Shown here: positions 32,085 to 40,441 of the stretch, piece by piece
How the letters are laid out: every line of letters begins with the position of its first letter
Numbering within the stretch: position 1 is the stretch's first letter
Assembly: GCA_002435785.1 (NCBI GenBank)
Contig: DIUC01000025.1
Coordinates: forward strand, 1 to 40,446
Length of the DNA: 40,446 bases
Origin: Saprospiraceae bacterium UBA6168
GTDB taxonomy: Bacteria > Bacteroidota > Bacteroidia > Chitinophagales > Saprospiraceae
Reading direction: 5' to 3'
Notes under the pieces: model-generated
Told to the model about the DNA's origin: nothing
Database searches by the model: none
What the model saw: only the letters and a program-made list of their open reading frames with translations
Translations under genes and position numbers: made by a program

Positions 32085-34535
32085 ATGAAAAAGTTCACTG
32101 GACTCATGGTCCTCCTTTTATCCTTTGCACTCACTTCATCCACCTTTGCAAACAAGGAAATCGGCAAGGTTACAGGCAGGGTACTCGGCAACGACCACCA
32201 GCCCCTCAGCTTCGCCAATGTGCTGCTTTATTCCGCAAATGACAGCAGCCTCTTCAAAGCAGAATACACCACCGATGATGGCAGCTTTGAGCTACAAAAC
32301 ATAGGCGCCGGTCGCTATTGGCTCAATGTGAGCTTCGTCGGTATGCCCGAATACAATTCGTCGGTTTTTGAGCTGACCATTGGCCAGCACCTCGTTTTGC
32401 CAGAAATTCAGATGACCACTAAAGGGGTAGAACTTGCCCAAGTAACGGTCACCAGCAAAAAACCGATGGTGGAAATCCACCCAGACAAGACGGTGTTCAA
32501 TGTGGAAGGCAGCATCAATGCCACAGGCAACAACGCCATGGAACTGCTCCGCAAATCTCCAGGCGTGGTGGTGGACAACAATGACAATATCATCATGAGC
32601 GGAAAGGGTGGGGTGCGGATTTATATTGACGGGAAACCATCACAACTCTCCGCAAACGACTTGGCTGCCTACCTCAAAACCATCCAAAGCACCGACATCG
32701 CCACCATCGAAATCATCACCAACCCCAGCGCCCGATGGGATGCGCAGGGCAATGCGGGCATTATCAACATCCGAATGAAGAAGGACAAGCGGCTTGGTGG
32801 AAATGGCAACGTCAACCTCGGCTATGGCGTAGGCCGACGCCAGAACTACGAAGGCTCGGTGAGCGGCAACTACCGCAACAAATTGATGAACACCTTCGGC
32901 AGCTACAGCTTCAATGATGGCGAATGGCTCGAAATCATGGAAATGTACCGGGAGCAAAATGGCGTTAGCCTTGACCAACTTGGCCGCAACAATAACCATT
33001 GGCAGTCGAACAACTTCAAGTTGGGCAACGATTTTTTCGTCAACGACAAGCACACGGTGGGATTCATAGTGAACGGCTACGAAAACAGCTATGACGACCG
33101 AGGAAACATCCGAACGCCCATCAGTGCCATCGGGGCGGCCCAACCAGACAGCACCCTCATCTCCAAAACCAACACGGATGGAAAGCGCAGGAACTATAAT
33201 TTCAACCTCAACTATCGCTTCGATGACGCAAAGGGGAAAATCTGGAACTTCGATGCCGATTACGGATTTTTTAAGAACGAGAACAGTCAAGTACAGCCCA
33301 ATATGTACCTGAACGGCGACGGCTCCGACCCCAACGCCGTGCGCTCCGAAAGGAATTACCACACCGTATCGCCCACGAGCATTGATATTTATACGGTAAA
33401 AATTGACCACGAGCGGCCATTCCTGAAAGGGCAATTGGGTGCAGGCATAAAGCTGGCCTACGTGAAGACGGACAACGACTTCAACTTTTACAACGTGGTG
33501 GAAGGCGAAGACGTGGTGGACGTGGACCGCACCAATTTCTACACCTACACCGAAAACGTGAACGCAGCCTACACGACCTACTCCCGGCAGTTTGGCAAAT
33601 GGGGCCTGCAGTTTGGCCTCCGTGCCGAGCAGACCAACTCGGAAGGTGACCTCAAGGCGCTCAAGCCCGTGAACGATGAAAACGTGAAAAGGGATTACCT
33701 GAACCTCTTCCCATCCGGTGGCATTACCTATGCCATGAACGAGAAGCACAGTTTTCAACTCAACTACAGCCGCCGATTGGACAGGCCCAACTACCAGGAC
33801 CTCAACCCCTTCGAGTACCGCCTCGACGAGCTGACCTTCCAGAAAGGCAACCCGTTTATTCGTCCACAATACGCCAATAACCTGCAACTGAGCCACACTT
33901 TCATGCAGATGATGAACACCTCGTTGAGCTACACCCATACTTCTGACCTGATTGAGCGCATATTGGACGTGTCCGACGTGAACCCGAACGCCGCATTCAT
34001 CACTTGGCAGAACCTTGCGGAACAGGACAATTATAGCCTAAACATCGGTACCCCGCTGCCCATCACAAAGTGGTGGAACGGGTATGCAAACCTCAATGGC
34101 TATCGCACGGACATCAACGCCAACCTCGGTGAAGGCAAAATCGTGAACGCAACCATCCATGCCTTCAGCGCCTACATGCAGCATAATTTCACCCTGCCAT
34201 TGGATATGAACATAGAAGTGTCTGGCTGGTACAACTCGCCTTCAATCTGGGGCGGTACCTTTAAAATGAAGCAAATGTGGGCAATGGACGCTGGGGTCCA
34301 AAAGCGGTTCTTGAAAGGGAAGGCCAACTTGAAGCTATCCGTCAGCGACATTTTTTATTCCCAAAAATGGACTGGCACCAGCAATTTTGGCGACCTCTAC
34401 ATGAATATAAGTGGACGGGGGGACAGCCGTCGGTTCCGGGTAAGCCTCTCCTATCGCTTCGGCAACGAGCAGGTAAAAGGAGCTCGCAATAGGAACACGG
34501 GATTGGAGGACGAAAAGAACAGAATCAAGTCGTAA
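32085..34535 (+). CDS. Outer-membrane beta-barrel TonB-dependent receptor (OMP_b-brl_3 type)
   Basis: 816 residues. The signal peptide (1-22) precedes a carboxypeptidase-regulatory-like domain (about 25-105, GKVTGRVLGNDHQPLSFANVLLY). The plug domain (about 125-235) has DKTVFNVEGSINATGNNAMELLRKSPGVVV, GVRIYIDGKPSQL and ITNPSARWDAQGNAGIINIRMKK, followed by a large C-terminal barrel of the outer-membrane beta-barrel family 3 type. It ends KKN-like (EDEKNRIKS) rather than with the usual aromatic. Members import or sense unknown ligands at the outer membrane. No SusD-type partner follows. The coding sequence ends before a strong terminator. Confidence 0.93.
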   Translation: MKKFTGLMVLLLSFALTSSTFANKEIGKVTGRVLGNDHQPLSFANVLLYSANDSSLFKAEYTTDDGSFELQNIGAGRYWLNVSFVGMPEYNSSVFELTIGQHLVLPEIQMTTKGVELAQVTVTSKKPMVEIHPDKTVFNVEGSINATGNNAMELLRKSPGVVVDNNDNIIMSGKGGVRIYIDGKPSQLSANDLAAYLKTIQSTDIATIEIITNPSARWDAQGNAGIINIRMKKDKRLGGNGNVNLGYGVGRRQNYEGSVSGNYRNKLMNTFGSYSFNDGEWLEIMEMYREQNGVSLDQLGRNNNHWQSNNFKLGNDFFVNDKHTVGFIVNGYENSYDDRGNIRTPISAIGAAQPDSTLISKTNTDGKRRNYNFNLNYRFDDAKGKIWNFDADYGFFKNENSQVQPNMYLNGDGSDPNAVRSERNYHTVSPTSIDIYTVKIDHERPFLKGQLGAGIKLAYVKTDNDFNFYNVVEGEDVVDVDRTNFYTYTENVNAAYTTYSRQFGKWGLQFGLRAEQTNSEGDLKALKPVNDENVKRDYLNLFPSGGITYAMNEKHSFQLNYSRRLDRPNYQDLNPFEYRLDELTFQKGNPFIRPQYANNLQLSHTFMQMMNTSLSYTHTSDLIERILDVSDVNPNAAFITWQNLAEQDNYSLNIGTPLPITKWWNGYANLNGYRTDINANLGEGKIVNATIHAFSAYMQHNFTLPLDMNIEVSGWYNSPSIWGGTFKMKQMWAMDAGVQKRFLKGKANLKLSVSDIFYSQKWTGTSNFGDLYMNISGRGDSRRFRVSLSYRFGNEQVKGARNRNTGLEDEKNRIKS

Positions 34536-34560
34536 GGGAAAGCCACAAAAAGGAGAGAAA

Positions 34561-34668
34561 GGAGTTGTCACGATTTTTTGCCCACGAAACTTTTCATACC
34601 ACTATCATTCAACCATTTAGGAGCCTGGGTGCAGGCTCCTTTTTTTTCAAAAAGCTCGTGACAACTCC
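34561..34668. repeat. 13-bp inverted repeat flanking terminator
   Basis: GGAGTTGTCACGA (34561-34573) and TCGTGACAACTCC (34656-34668) are perfect inverted copies placed outside the terminator hairpin, so the whole region could fold as a larger structure. Confidence 0.7.
34619..34648 (+). terminator. Rho-independent terminator after TonB-dependent receptor
   Basis: Perfect 9-bp stem AGGAGCCTG (34619-34627) / CAGGCTCCT (34632-34640) with loop GGTG, followed by nine T in total to 34648. Confidence 0.92.
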
Positions 34669-34815
34669 GTTTTTCTTTGCCAAAACCCGGAAGAAAGTTG
34701 CCTAAAATTGAGAAGGACGATGCGGTGTAAGCAATCCTAATGCCATAAGTTTTTGCGGGTCTTTTTACTAAAAAAGACACCCCGCAATGACTATCTTTCC
34801 GGCAAATTTTATCCA

Positions 34816-35217
34816 ATGCTCAAACACATCGAACATATCGGCATTGCCGTGAAAAACTTGTCATCCGCCAACGAACTCTACGAAAAACTACTGGGTGTTG
34901 CCCACTACAAAATCGAAGAAGTGGCCTCTGAAAACGTGGTGACTGCTTTCTTCAAAACGGGCGAGGCAAAGGTCGAACTCTTGGAAGCGACCTCGCCGGA
35001 AAGCGCCATCGCCAAGTTCATCGAGAAACGGGGGGAGGGCATACACCATATTGCCTTCGAGGTGGAAGACATCCGAGCGGAGATGCAACGGCTTGAAAAC
35101 GAGGGGTTTACGTTGCTGAACAAAGAACCTAAACGAGGTGCCGACAATAAGTTGGTCTGCTTCATCCACCCCAAGTCGGCGAACGGTGTGTTGGTGGAAC
35201 TGTGTCAGGAAATTTAG
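34816..35217 (+). CDS. mce: Methylmalonyl-CoA epimerase
   Basis: 133-residue VOC-fold enzyme that interconverts (S)- and (R)-methylmalonyl-CoA in propionate metabolism (cytoplasm). Metal ligands of the family are visible: His7 in HIEHIGIAV, His77/His78 in GEGIHHIAFEV and Glu128 in GVLVELCQ. ATG 34816 gives the standard family N terminus, while in-frame starts further upstream add a basic tail with no counterpart. Mutase genes are not adjacent. The stop (35215-35217) overlaps the stop of the convergent Sua5-type gene. Confidence 0.93.
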   Translation: MLKHIEHIGIAVKNLSSANELYEKLLGVAHYKIEEVASENVVTAFFKTGEAKVELLEATSPESAIAKFIEKRGEGIHHIAFEVEDIRAEMQRLENEGFTLLNKEPKRGADNKLVCFIHPKSANGVLVELCQEI

Positions 35218-36239
35218 TCGTTGGAGTCCCAATAGGATTCATGTTGGGCACGCCGCAGCCGGTCGTTGATGGCAGTGCCGAGGCCAGTTTCCGGCAGCCA
35301 TTCCGCAAGAATCACCTCCGCCCCAAAGGCGTCCGCTTCTCTCATGGTCGAGAACAGGTTTTTGGCGGCTTCGTCAAAGTTGGCGTCCGCCGAAAGTTGA
35401 AAACGGAAGGCGGCATCCACAGCTTCCATGTTGTTCCCGAAGGCAATCACGCCTATTTTTTTGCTGGCAAAATGGACGGCAAGCTCCTCCGCACGACCCA
35501 CGTAAAGCGGCGTAGCGGTAGCATAGTGGCTTTTCAGTTGCCCCGGCGCCACGGGATGTTCCTCTATGCCCGTTTGCACCAGCACTTTTTTTCCCAATGC
35601 CCGCTCAATAGCCTCCACTGTCACCCCCCCCTGCCGCCTGACGATAACTTGCTGATTCTCAAAGTCAACGATGGTGCTTTCCAGCCCAATTTCACATGGA
35701 CCACCGTCGAGGATATAGGGGATTTTGCCACCCAGCCCTTCCAGCACATGCTGCGCCGTTGTCGGGCTGACGTAACCAAATGGGTTGGCGCTGGGCGCTG
35801 CCAACGGGAAATCCAATTGCGCCAGCAATGCCCTTGTGAGCGGGTGCGCTGGGATGCGGATGGCGACTTTCGGGCTACCCGCAGTTACTAAATCAGGGAT
35901 GAGGGATGAGGAATGAGGGATGAGAGCGGCCTGTTCAGTGGACATTTTTTTCTTTTCCAACAAAAAGGTCAGAGGGCCTGGGGTGAATTTTTGCGCCAAA
36001 ATCGCTGCATCAGCGGGGATTTCCGTCACGTATTTTTTGACGGATTCCCAGTTCGGGAGGTGGCAGATAAGCGGGTTGAAGTGCGGGCGGTTTTTGGCTT
36101 TGAAGATTTTCAGTACGGCATCGGGGTCGAGGGCATTGGCGGCAAGGCCGTACACGGTTTCGGTGGGGATGGCGACGGGGTGGCCTTGCTCCAGGAGCTT
36201 TGCAGCGAGATTTATGTCAGTTCCGATTTCAGTTACCAT
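35214..36239 (-). CDS. L-threonylcarbamoyladenylate synthase (Sua5/YwlC type)
   Basis: 341 residues. The enzyme makes the threonylcarbamoyl-AMP used for the tRNA t6A37 modification. The TsaC/YrdC domain (about 5-190) has VAIPTETVYGLAANAL, FKAKNRPHFNPLICH, FTPGPLTFLL, KVAIRIPAHP and LAAPSANPFG...PTTAQHV. A Sua5 C-terminal domain (about 215-335, with PGQLKSHYATATPL) follows. A segment absent from most homologues (about residues 99-116) is partly coded by a 7-bp tandem repeat (35896-35923). It overlaps convergently with mce by 3 bp. Confidence 0.92.
   Translation of the reverse strand: MVTEIGTDINLAAKLLEQGHPVAIPTETVYGLAANALDPDAVLKIFKAKNRPHFNPLICHLPNWESVKKYVTEIPADAAILAQKFTPGPLTFLLEKKKMSTEQAALIPHSSSLIPDLVTAGSPKVAIRIPAHPLTRALLAQLDFPLAAPSANPFGYVSPTTAQHVLEGLGGKIPYILDGGPCEIGLESTIVDFENQQVIVRRQGGVTVEAIERALGKKVLVQTGIEEHPVAPGQLKSHYATATPLYVGRAEELAVHFASKKIGVIAFGNNMEAVDAAFRFQLSADANFDEAAKNLFSTMREADAFGAEVILAEWLPETGLGTAINDRLRRAQHESYWDSND
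35896..35923. repeat. 7-bp tandem repeat inside Sua5/TsaC gene
   Basis: Four copies of GGGATGA (third copy GGAATGA), 28 bp in all, are read on the minus strand as a Ser/Ile/Pro-rich stretch. Loss or gain of one unit would shift the frame. Confidence 0.9.
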
Positions 36240-36251
36240 ATAGTGGCAATG

Positions 36252-36860
36252 CTATTTTTTTGTCCACCATTTATTACCCCGCTTGATGGCTACCAGCCCT
36301 TCGTTCAATGAAAAAACAAAGGCTTGGGCAAAGGTGCAAGGAGCATTGGGACTACAGTTGTAGGAAAAAACATGGTAAAATGACTTCCCATTTATGCTGA
36401 AAACCTCCTCAAAGGTACCAGCTACTTCTGTGAACCGTTGGTCGAACGCCGAAAAATCTTCTAAAGGAACCGAATATGCTGAAAGCGATGTAAAGCGGGG
36501 CATGGTGTTGTTGCTAAATTCCAGAAAATAAACCTCTGGCGCTGGAAGCCAGTTTGTGGAAAAAGCTGTGGTGTATTGACGTTGGCAAGATTCTCCCCCG
36601 TATGCCTCGACTTTTACCTCTTTTGCTTTGTTTTTCACACATCGCAAGGTGTCTAAATTTAGACCAGTTGAATCCGTGAATACCAGTGTTTCCTCAACAG
36701 CATTTGAAAACACGGAATTGGGCACAGGCAATGAATCACATTCCACGATTTTGCCGGGCCCGTTTGGTGTCGCATCGTCGTCGGAGAGGACGCCGGGGTC
36801 GGCGTTGCAGGCGGCGAGGAGGAAGATGATGGCGGGAAGGAGTAAATGATGGGTTTTCAT
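36252..36860 (-). CDS. Hypothetical lipoprotein
   Basis: 202 residues. The signal peptide ends in LLAAC (lipobox, Cys19), so it is a lipoprotein. The mature part begins with an acidic flexible stretch (ADPGVLSDDDATPNGPGK). Three or four cysteines (Cys in VECDSL, LRCVKN, ESCQRQ, YNCSPNAPC) could form disulfides, and the rest is beta-rich. No family is recognised. ATG 36860 is chosen because the signal peptide starts there. It lies 94 bp after the DUF433 gene on the same strand and could be co-transcribed. Confidence 0.7.
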   Translation of the reverse strand: MKTHHLLLPAIIFLLAACNADPGVLSDDDATPNGPGKIVECDSLPVPNSVFSNAVEETLVFTDSTGLNLDTLRCVKNKAKEVKVEAYGGESCQRQYTTAFSTNWLPAPEVYFLEFSNNTMPRFTSLSAYSVPLEDFSAFDQRFTEVAGTFEEVFSINGKSFYHVFSYNCSPNAPCTFAQAFVFSLNEGLVAIKRGNKWWTKK

Positions 36861-36954
36861 TGCAAATTGATTTTTATGAGTTAAAGGAATTGCGGATTCT
36901 AATTTTGATAGCATCGCCATTTTTAAAAGCTGGAATTATAAAGGGCGGCGTGGT

Positions 36955-37143
36955 TCATGGTGCGAACAGAATGGCCTCTTTTACACTTTCTTCTGTCAAA
37001 TGTGGAAACTCTGCGACTATATCTTTTACACCAGGCCCAGAAGCAATCAATTCCAAAATGAATTGCACGCTAATCCTACTTCCTTTTATGATTGGTTTTC
37101 CCCTTAAAATTCCTGGGTCAGAAACGATATGCTTGAATTCCAT
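36955..37143 (-). CDS. DUF433 domain protein (antitoxin-like)
   Basis: 62 residues matching DUF433: IVSDPGILRGKPIIKGSRISVQFILELIASGPGVKDIVAEFPHLTEESVKEAI contains the family core GKP.IKGSRI.V..IL..... and the HTH-like helix pair. DUF433 proteins often act as antitoxin-type DNA-binding partners of a DUF5615 PIN-like toxin encoded directly downstream. Here the downstream DNA (36861-36954) holds no such gene and the next gene is a lipoprotein, so it is an orphan. ATG 37143 is preferred over 37161. Confidence 0.85.
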   Translation of the reverse strand: MEFKHIVSDPGILRGKPIIKGSRISVQFILELIASGPGVKDIVAEFPHLTEESVKEAILFAP

Positions 37144-37169
37144 GTGACGACGATTTTTCACAAAACTAC

Positions 37170-37343
37170 AAGGCTTTCCTAAAAAAAAACGCCAAAGCCA
37201 TTTTTTGTCGCTTTAAGTCGCTTTTGTCATGGCCGTAGGCCACCTGCGACATCTCGCATAGCAGCGAGCATGACATCGCAGTTGGCCTTCGGCCATGACA
37301 AAAGCGACAAAATAAGGCAGCGCAATTTTTATAGGAAAGCCTT
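37170..37343. repeat. MITE-like long palindrome
   Basis: Outer arms AAGGCTTTCCTA (37170-37181) and TAGGAAAGCCTT (37332-37343) enclose two 33-bp inner arms (37217-37249, 37276-37308) that are inverse copies with 2 mismatches (core CTTTTGTCATGGCCG). At the centre is a small hairpin (CTCGC 37253-37257 / GCGAG 37264-37268). The total is about 174 bp with no coding capacity. This is typical of a non-autonomous palindromic repeat or REP-like element. Confidence 0.75.
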
Positions 37344-37367
37344 ACAAAAAACTAAGGTTAATATTGC

Positions 37368-39089
37368 TCAATTCAAATCCCTTTCCACCTCCGCCAACCT
37401 CCCCTCAATCCCCCCCTGCCGCTCCTCCAACTTACCAATCTGCGCCTCCTCCTTTTCCAACATCGCATCAAAATCCTCGAAATTAGCGTCTATCTTTTCC
37501 TTGATGCCCGGCACGTAGATGCGTAACTTGCCAGAAAGCTCCGTCTCCAACAGCCCACGGCCCTTGGCAATCTCCTGTTGGTAGCCCTCCAAAATCTTGC
37601 GCTTCTTGGCTGCTGAAGTGAAGCCAGCGAACAGCACCCCGACCGCCGTCAGTATGCCGCCCGTCACGTCGAAGACTGCCAGTTTGGTCACAGCGGCAAG
37701 GATGATGCCCACCACCGCCAAACCGCTGCCCGTGGCGATGCTGGCCGAGCCAGGTTTTTTGTCAGGAAAAAGCTGGTCGGCGCTGAAGTTCTCTGGTCGG
37801 TTGAGGAACTTGGTAAAAGTCTCCTGCAATTCCTGCATGACCATGGACCGCCGCTCGGCGATTTCAGAGAAAATCTCGTGGTTGTTGCGGAGAATGGTTT
37901 CGCTCTGGTGGATTTTCAAGTCAATCATCTTCGCCATCTGCTGGATGCTGTCGGCGAGGTCGGCCACATTGTCGTTCAGCTTGCTTTGCAGTTCAAGATG
38001 TAGCTGCTGGTCAAGGTCTTTGGCGAGCGCTTCCAGCCATTGTTGCGCATTGGCCTTTTTGGTGAAAATGCCAGCAATGGTGCGCCGGAGCAAGCTGAAA
38101 AATGACAGCCCCTCCTCCAATTCCTCCTCTTTTTGGATGGTGATGCGGTCATAGCCTCCGAGCAGGTTTTCCACGAGCATGGCTACTTGGCGCAGCGACT
38201 TTAGCTCCTGTTTTTCGAGGGCCTCCGTCACCTCCTTGCGGAAGTTCTTGTCGGCTTTCCACTGTTGCCGACGGTCAGCCACGCCCTTGCCGATGCGCTC
38301 GTTGAGGTTGCGGCAGGTGCTGATGTTGTTCTTCATTTTCAGGACGGGGGCCTGCCCGCCCGTGATGTGCTCCCGGATGTATTCCCGAAGGGGCAAAAAA
38401 CCGCTTTCCAGTTCATTGCCCTCCTGCTCCAACTTGGCGGATACGGCGAAGACCTGCGGCGATTCGATGCCTTTTTTCTGCGCATGTTGCACCACGCCCT
38501 GCACGTTTATGGGCAATTCGTTTTCAGCCATGAGGTCCTTTTGTTGCAGCACAAAAATCACCTTGCGCCGCCACTCCGTATTGATAAAATCAAAGAACTC
38601 CCAAGCCGACTGGCGGTAAGGGTTTTTCGCCTCAAACACAAAAACGATGAGGTCGCTGGACGGGATGAACCGCTCGGTGATTTCCTGGTGGTGCTCCACG
38701 ATGGTATTGGTGCCGGGCGTGTCCACAATGGCGATTTCCTTGAGGATTTCGACGGGGTGGGTGATTTTCTTCAAGTAGGGATTAATGGTGATGACCTCCT
38801 CCTTTTCGCCCCAAATCACCTGCTGGATAGTGTCGGTCATGGGCTGCGGGGCCACTTTGCAGACTTCCTTTCCTGTTGACAAAAGGGCGTTTACAAAACT
38901 GCTCTTGCCAGCCTTGACCTCTCCCACGATGACGAACATGAACGGTTCGTTGATGCGGTTGCGCAGTTCGCTGACGGTCTGGCGGAGTTGCTCGTGGCCA
39001 ATGTCAATGGTCAGGTCGTGCAGGTCCTTGGCTATTTCGTCAATATGGGAGCGCAGTCCCTGGAGTTTATCGTCGAGAATTTTTATCAT
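37368..39089 (-). CDS. Bacterial dynamin-like GTPase
   Basis: 573 residues of the dynamin family. GTPase motifs: G1 GEVKAGKSS at 56-64, a G2 threonine in the MTDTIQQ segment (about 84), G3 DTPG at 123-126, and a degenerate G4 QQKD at 182-185 instead of T/NKxD. A long helical stalk (about 250-440) follows, with two adjacent hydrophobic segments (about 447-495, SGLAVVGIILAAVTKLAVF and GGILTAVGVLFAGFTSA) that serve as the membrane paddle, and a terminal coiled coil. Such proteins remodel or protect membranes, and some act in phage defence. ATG 39089 follows a G-rich leader. Confidence 0.92.
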   Translation of the reverse strand: MIKILDDKLQGLRSHIDEIAKDLHDLTIDIGHEQLRQTVSELRNRINEPFMFVIVGEVKAGKSSFVNALLSTGKEVCKVAPQPMTDTIQQVIWGEKEEVITINPYLKKITHPVEILKEIAIVDTPGTNTIVEHHQEITERFIPSSDLIVFVFEAKNPYRQSAWEFFDFINTEWRRKVIFVLQQKDLMAENELPINVQGVVQHAQKKGIESPQVFAVSAKLEQEGNELESGFLPLREYIREHITGGQAPVLKMKNNISTCRNLNERIGKGVADRRQQWKADKNFRKEVTEALEKQELKSLRQVAMLVENLLGGYDRITIQKEEELEEGLSFFSLLRRTIAGIFTKKANAQQWLEALAKDLDQQLHLELQSKLNDNVADLADSIQQMAKMIDLKIHQSETILRNNHEIFSEIAERRSMVMQELQETFTKFLNRPENFSADQLFPDKKPGSASIATGSGLAVVGIILAAVTKLAVFDVTGGILTAVGVLFAGFTSAAKKRKILEGYQQEIAKGRGLLETELSGKLRIYVPGIKEKIDANFEDFDAMLEKEEAQIGKLEERQGGIEGRLAEVERDLN

Positions 39090-39095
39090 GAAAGA

Positions 39096-39136
39096 GGTTT
39101 AGGGGGTTTAGGTGGTTGAGAGGGTTGAGAGGGTGC
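39096..39136. repeat. G-rich low-complexity leader repeat
   Basis: Tandem GGTTTAGG/GGTTGAGA-like units upstream of the dynamin gene, all G-rich on the plus strand. They could fold as a two-tetrad G-quadruplex. Confidence 0.4.
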
Positions 39137-39181
39137 CAAAACTAACCTCCTAAGCCTCCGAATTCCCCAGAACCCAAAAAA

Positions 39182-40441
39182 TCAATTTAACTTAAAGCGA
39201 ACGGGTTGTGTGTATTGCACCCGGATGGGGGTGCCTTTGCCGTTCTTTCCAGGGCTGAACTTCGGCAGTTTTTTTACCCAATTGACCGCCTCTTTGGCGC
39301 AGCCGCCACCGATGTCGTTCAGCGCCTTTACGTCTGTGATTGAGCCATCCCGCTCCACCACAAAACTGACGACGACCGTGCCCTCAATGGATTTTTCCAA
39401 GGCTTCCCTCGGGTACTCAAAACGGCTCTTTAGGAACTGACGGATTTTGTCGGCGGTGCATTTTTCCTCCTTTTCCTTGTTGGAGTTGCCACAGTTTTTG
39501 TAAACAGGTTTTTGGGCTGCTGAAACGAAGGGCACTGGCTTATTTGGGTCCACGGGCACTGGCTTTTCAGGCTCGGTTGCAGGTTTGGTGATTGGCGGTT
39601 TGGTGGGTTTGGGGTCGGTCGTGTTCGGTTGGGTAACGGGCTTTTTCGTCGGCTTTGTTTTTGTGGGCTTGGTGACTTTTGGCTTGTCCGGCTGAGGGCT
39701 TGTTGCTGGGTCCTCTTTTATTACCTCCGGGTTTTCAATCAATGAATCCAACACCGCAACTTCGTCCCCTCTGTTCCAGGCATCCATATAATAAGCGGCC
39801 TCGTTTGCGTAGTTGCCAGTCGGGTACTCGTCCAGGTAATTCTTCATCCTTTCGTAATCATTGGATGCCAAGGCTGCTTGCCAAGTCTCGTTTTCAAGGG
39901 AATCCAGCACCATCATGGCCATTTCCACCGCAGCAGAATCGGGATTGTCCCGCACGAAAGCCTCCAGTTCTTGGCGGCTTGGGTTTGCCCGAAGCCCTTT
40001 TAACCGGTTGCTTTGAGCATCTACAAAAGTGGGGTCTTCAGCGGTGCTGGGGGAAAGGAATGGCCGAATGGCGATGGCCCCAATCACCAGCACTGCTGCT
40101 CCCGCAATCACCTTTCCTATCAGGCCCAACCCAACCGCTCTCGACACATTGGGGGCTGAGGGCATCGGCGCAGTTGGCATCGGCGATGGGCTAACCATGC
40201 CAGGAATTGGTGGCATCGGGCTTTTGGTGGTGTCCAAGCCCTTAGCGTCGCCACTTACGGCAGCCCGCTGCTCGTCTGTATCGGTCACTTGCCAAGTATA
40301 GCCTTTTTGGAATTCGTTCAGCACCTCTCCCGGGTTCAAGGTGAGCAAAATCTCGACCCGCTCCCGCAATACCTCATTGCGCTTGCGCTCAATTCCATTG
40401 ATGATTTCAATGATGGAAATCCTCAGCTCGACTTTAGCCAT
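39182..40441 (-). CDS. TonB-family energy transducer with unusual N-terminal region
   Basis: 419 residues. Residues 1-60 form a cytoplasmic domain of unknown family (ISIIEIINGIERKRNEVLRERVEILLTL). A Pro/Met-rich linker (about 75-100) and one membrane helix (about 105-130, GLIGKVIAGAAVLVIGAIAI) follow, then a periplasmic helical segment (about 150-240). A Lys-Pro-Thr-rich span (about 255-315) is typical of TonB, and the C-terminal TonB domain (about 335-419) has FEYPREALEKSIEGTVVVSFVVERDGSI and QPVRF. The C-terminal half transduces proton-motive energy to outer-membrane receptors. The N-terminal half is not that of classical TonB. ATG 40441 may not be the true start because the window ends 5 bp beyond it. 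Confidence 0.88.
   Translation of the reverse strand: MAKVELRISIIEIINGIERKRNEVLRERVEILLTLNPGEVLNEFQKGYTWQVTDTDEQRAAVSGDAKGLDTTKSPMPPIPGMVSPSPMPTAPMPSAPNVSRAVGLGLIGKVIAGAAVLVIGAIAIRPFLSPSTAEDPTFVDAQSNRLKGLRANPSRQELEAFVRDNPDSAAVEMAMMVLDSLENETWQAALASNDYERMKNYLDEYPTGNYANEAAYYMDAWNRGDEVAVLDSLIENPEVIKEDPATSPQPDKPKVTKPTKTKPTKKPVTQPNTTDPKPTKPPITKPATEPEKPVPVDPNKPVPFVSAAQKPVYKNCGNSNKEKEEKCTADKIRQFLKSRFEYPREALEKSIEGTVVVSFVVERDGSITDVKALNDIGGGCAKEAVNWVKKLPKFSPGKNGKGTPIRVQYTQPVRFKLN

Noticed and set aside
32640..33938. 432-codon minus-strand frame inside the TonB-dependent receptor gene
   Set aside because: A Val/Gly/His-rich shadow of a strongly supported receptor; there are no start or promoter signals and no domain.
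37368..39089. Dynamin-like GTPase as part of an anti-phage island
   Set aside because: Some bacterial dynamins defend against phage, but the neighbours here are ordinary chromosomal genes and no other defence component is visible.
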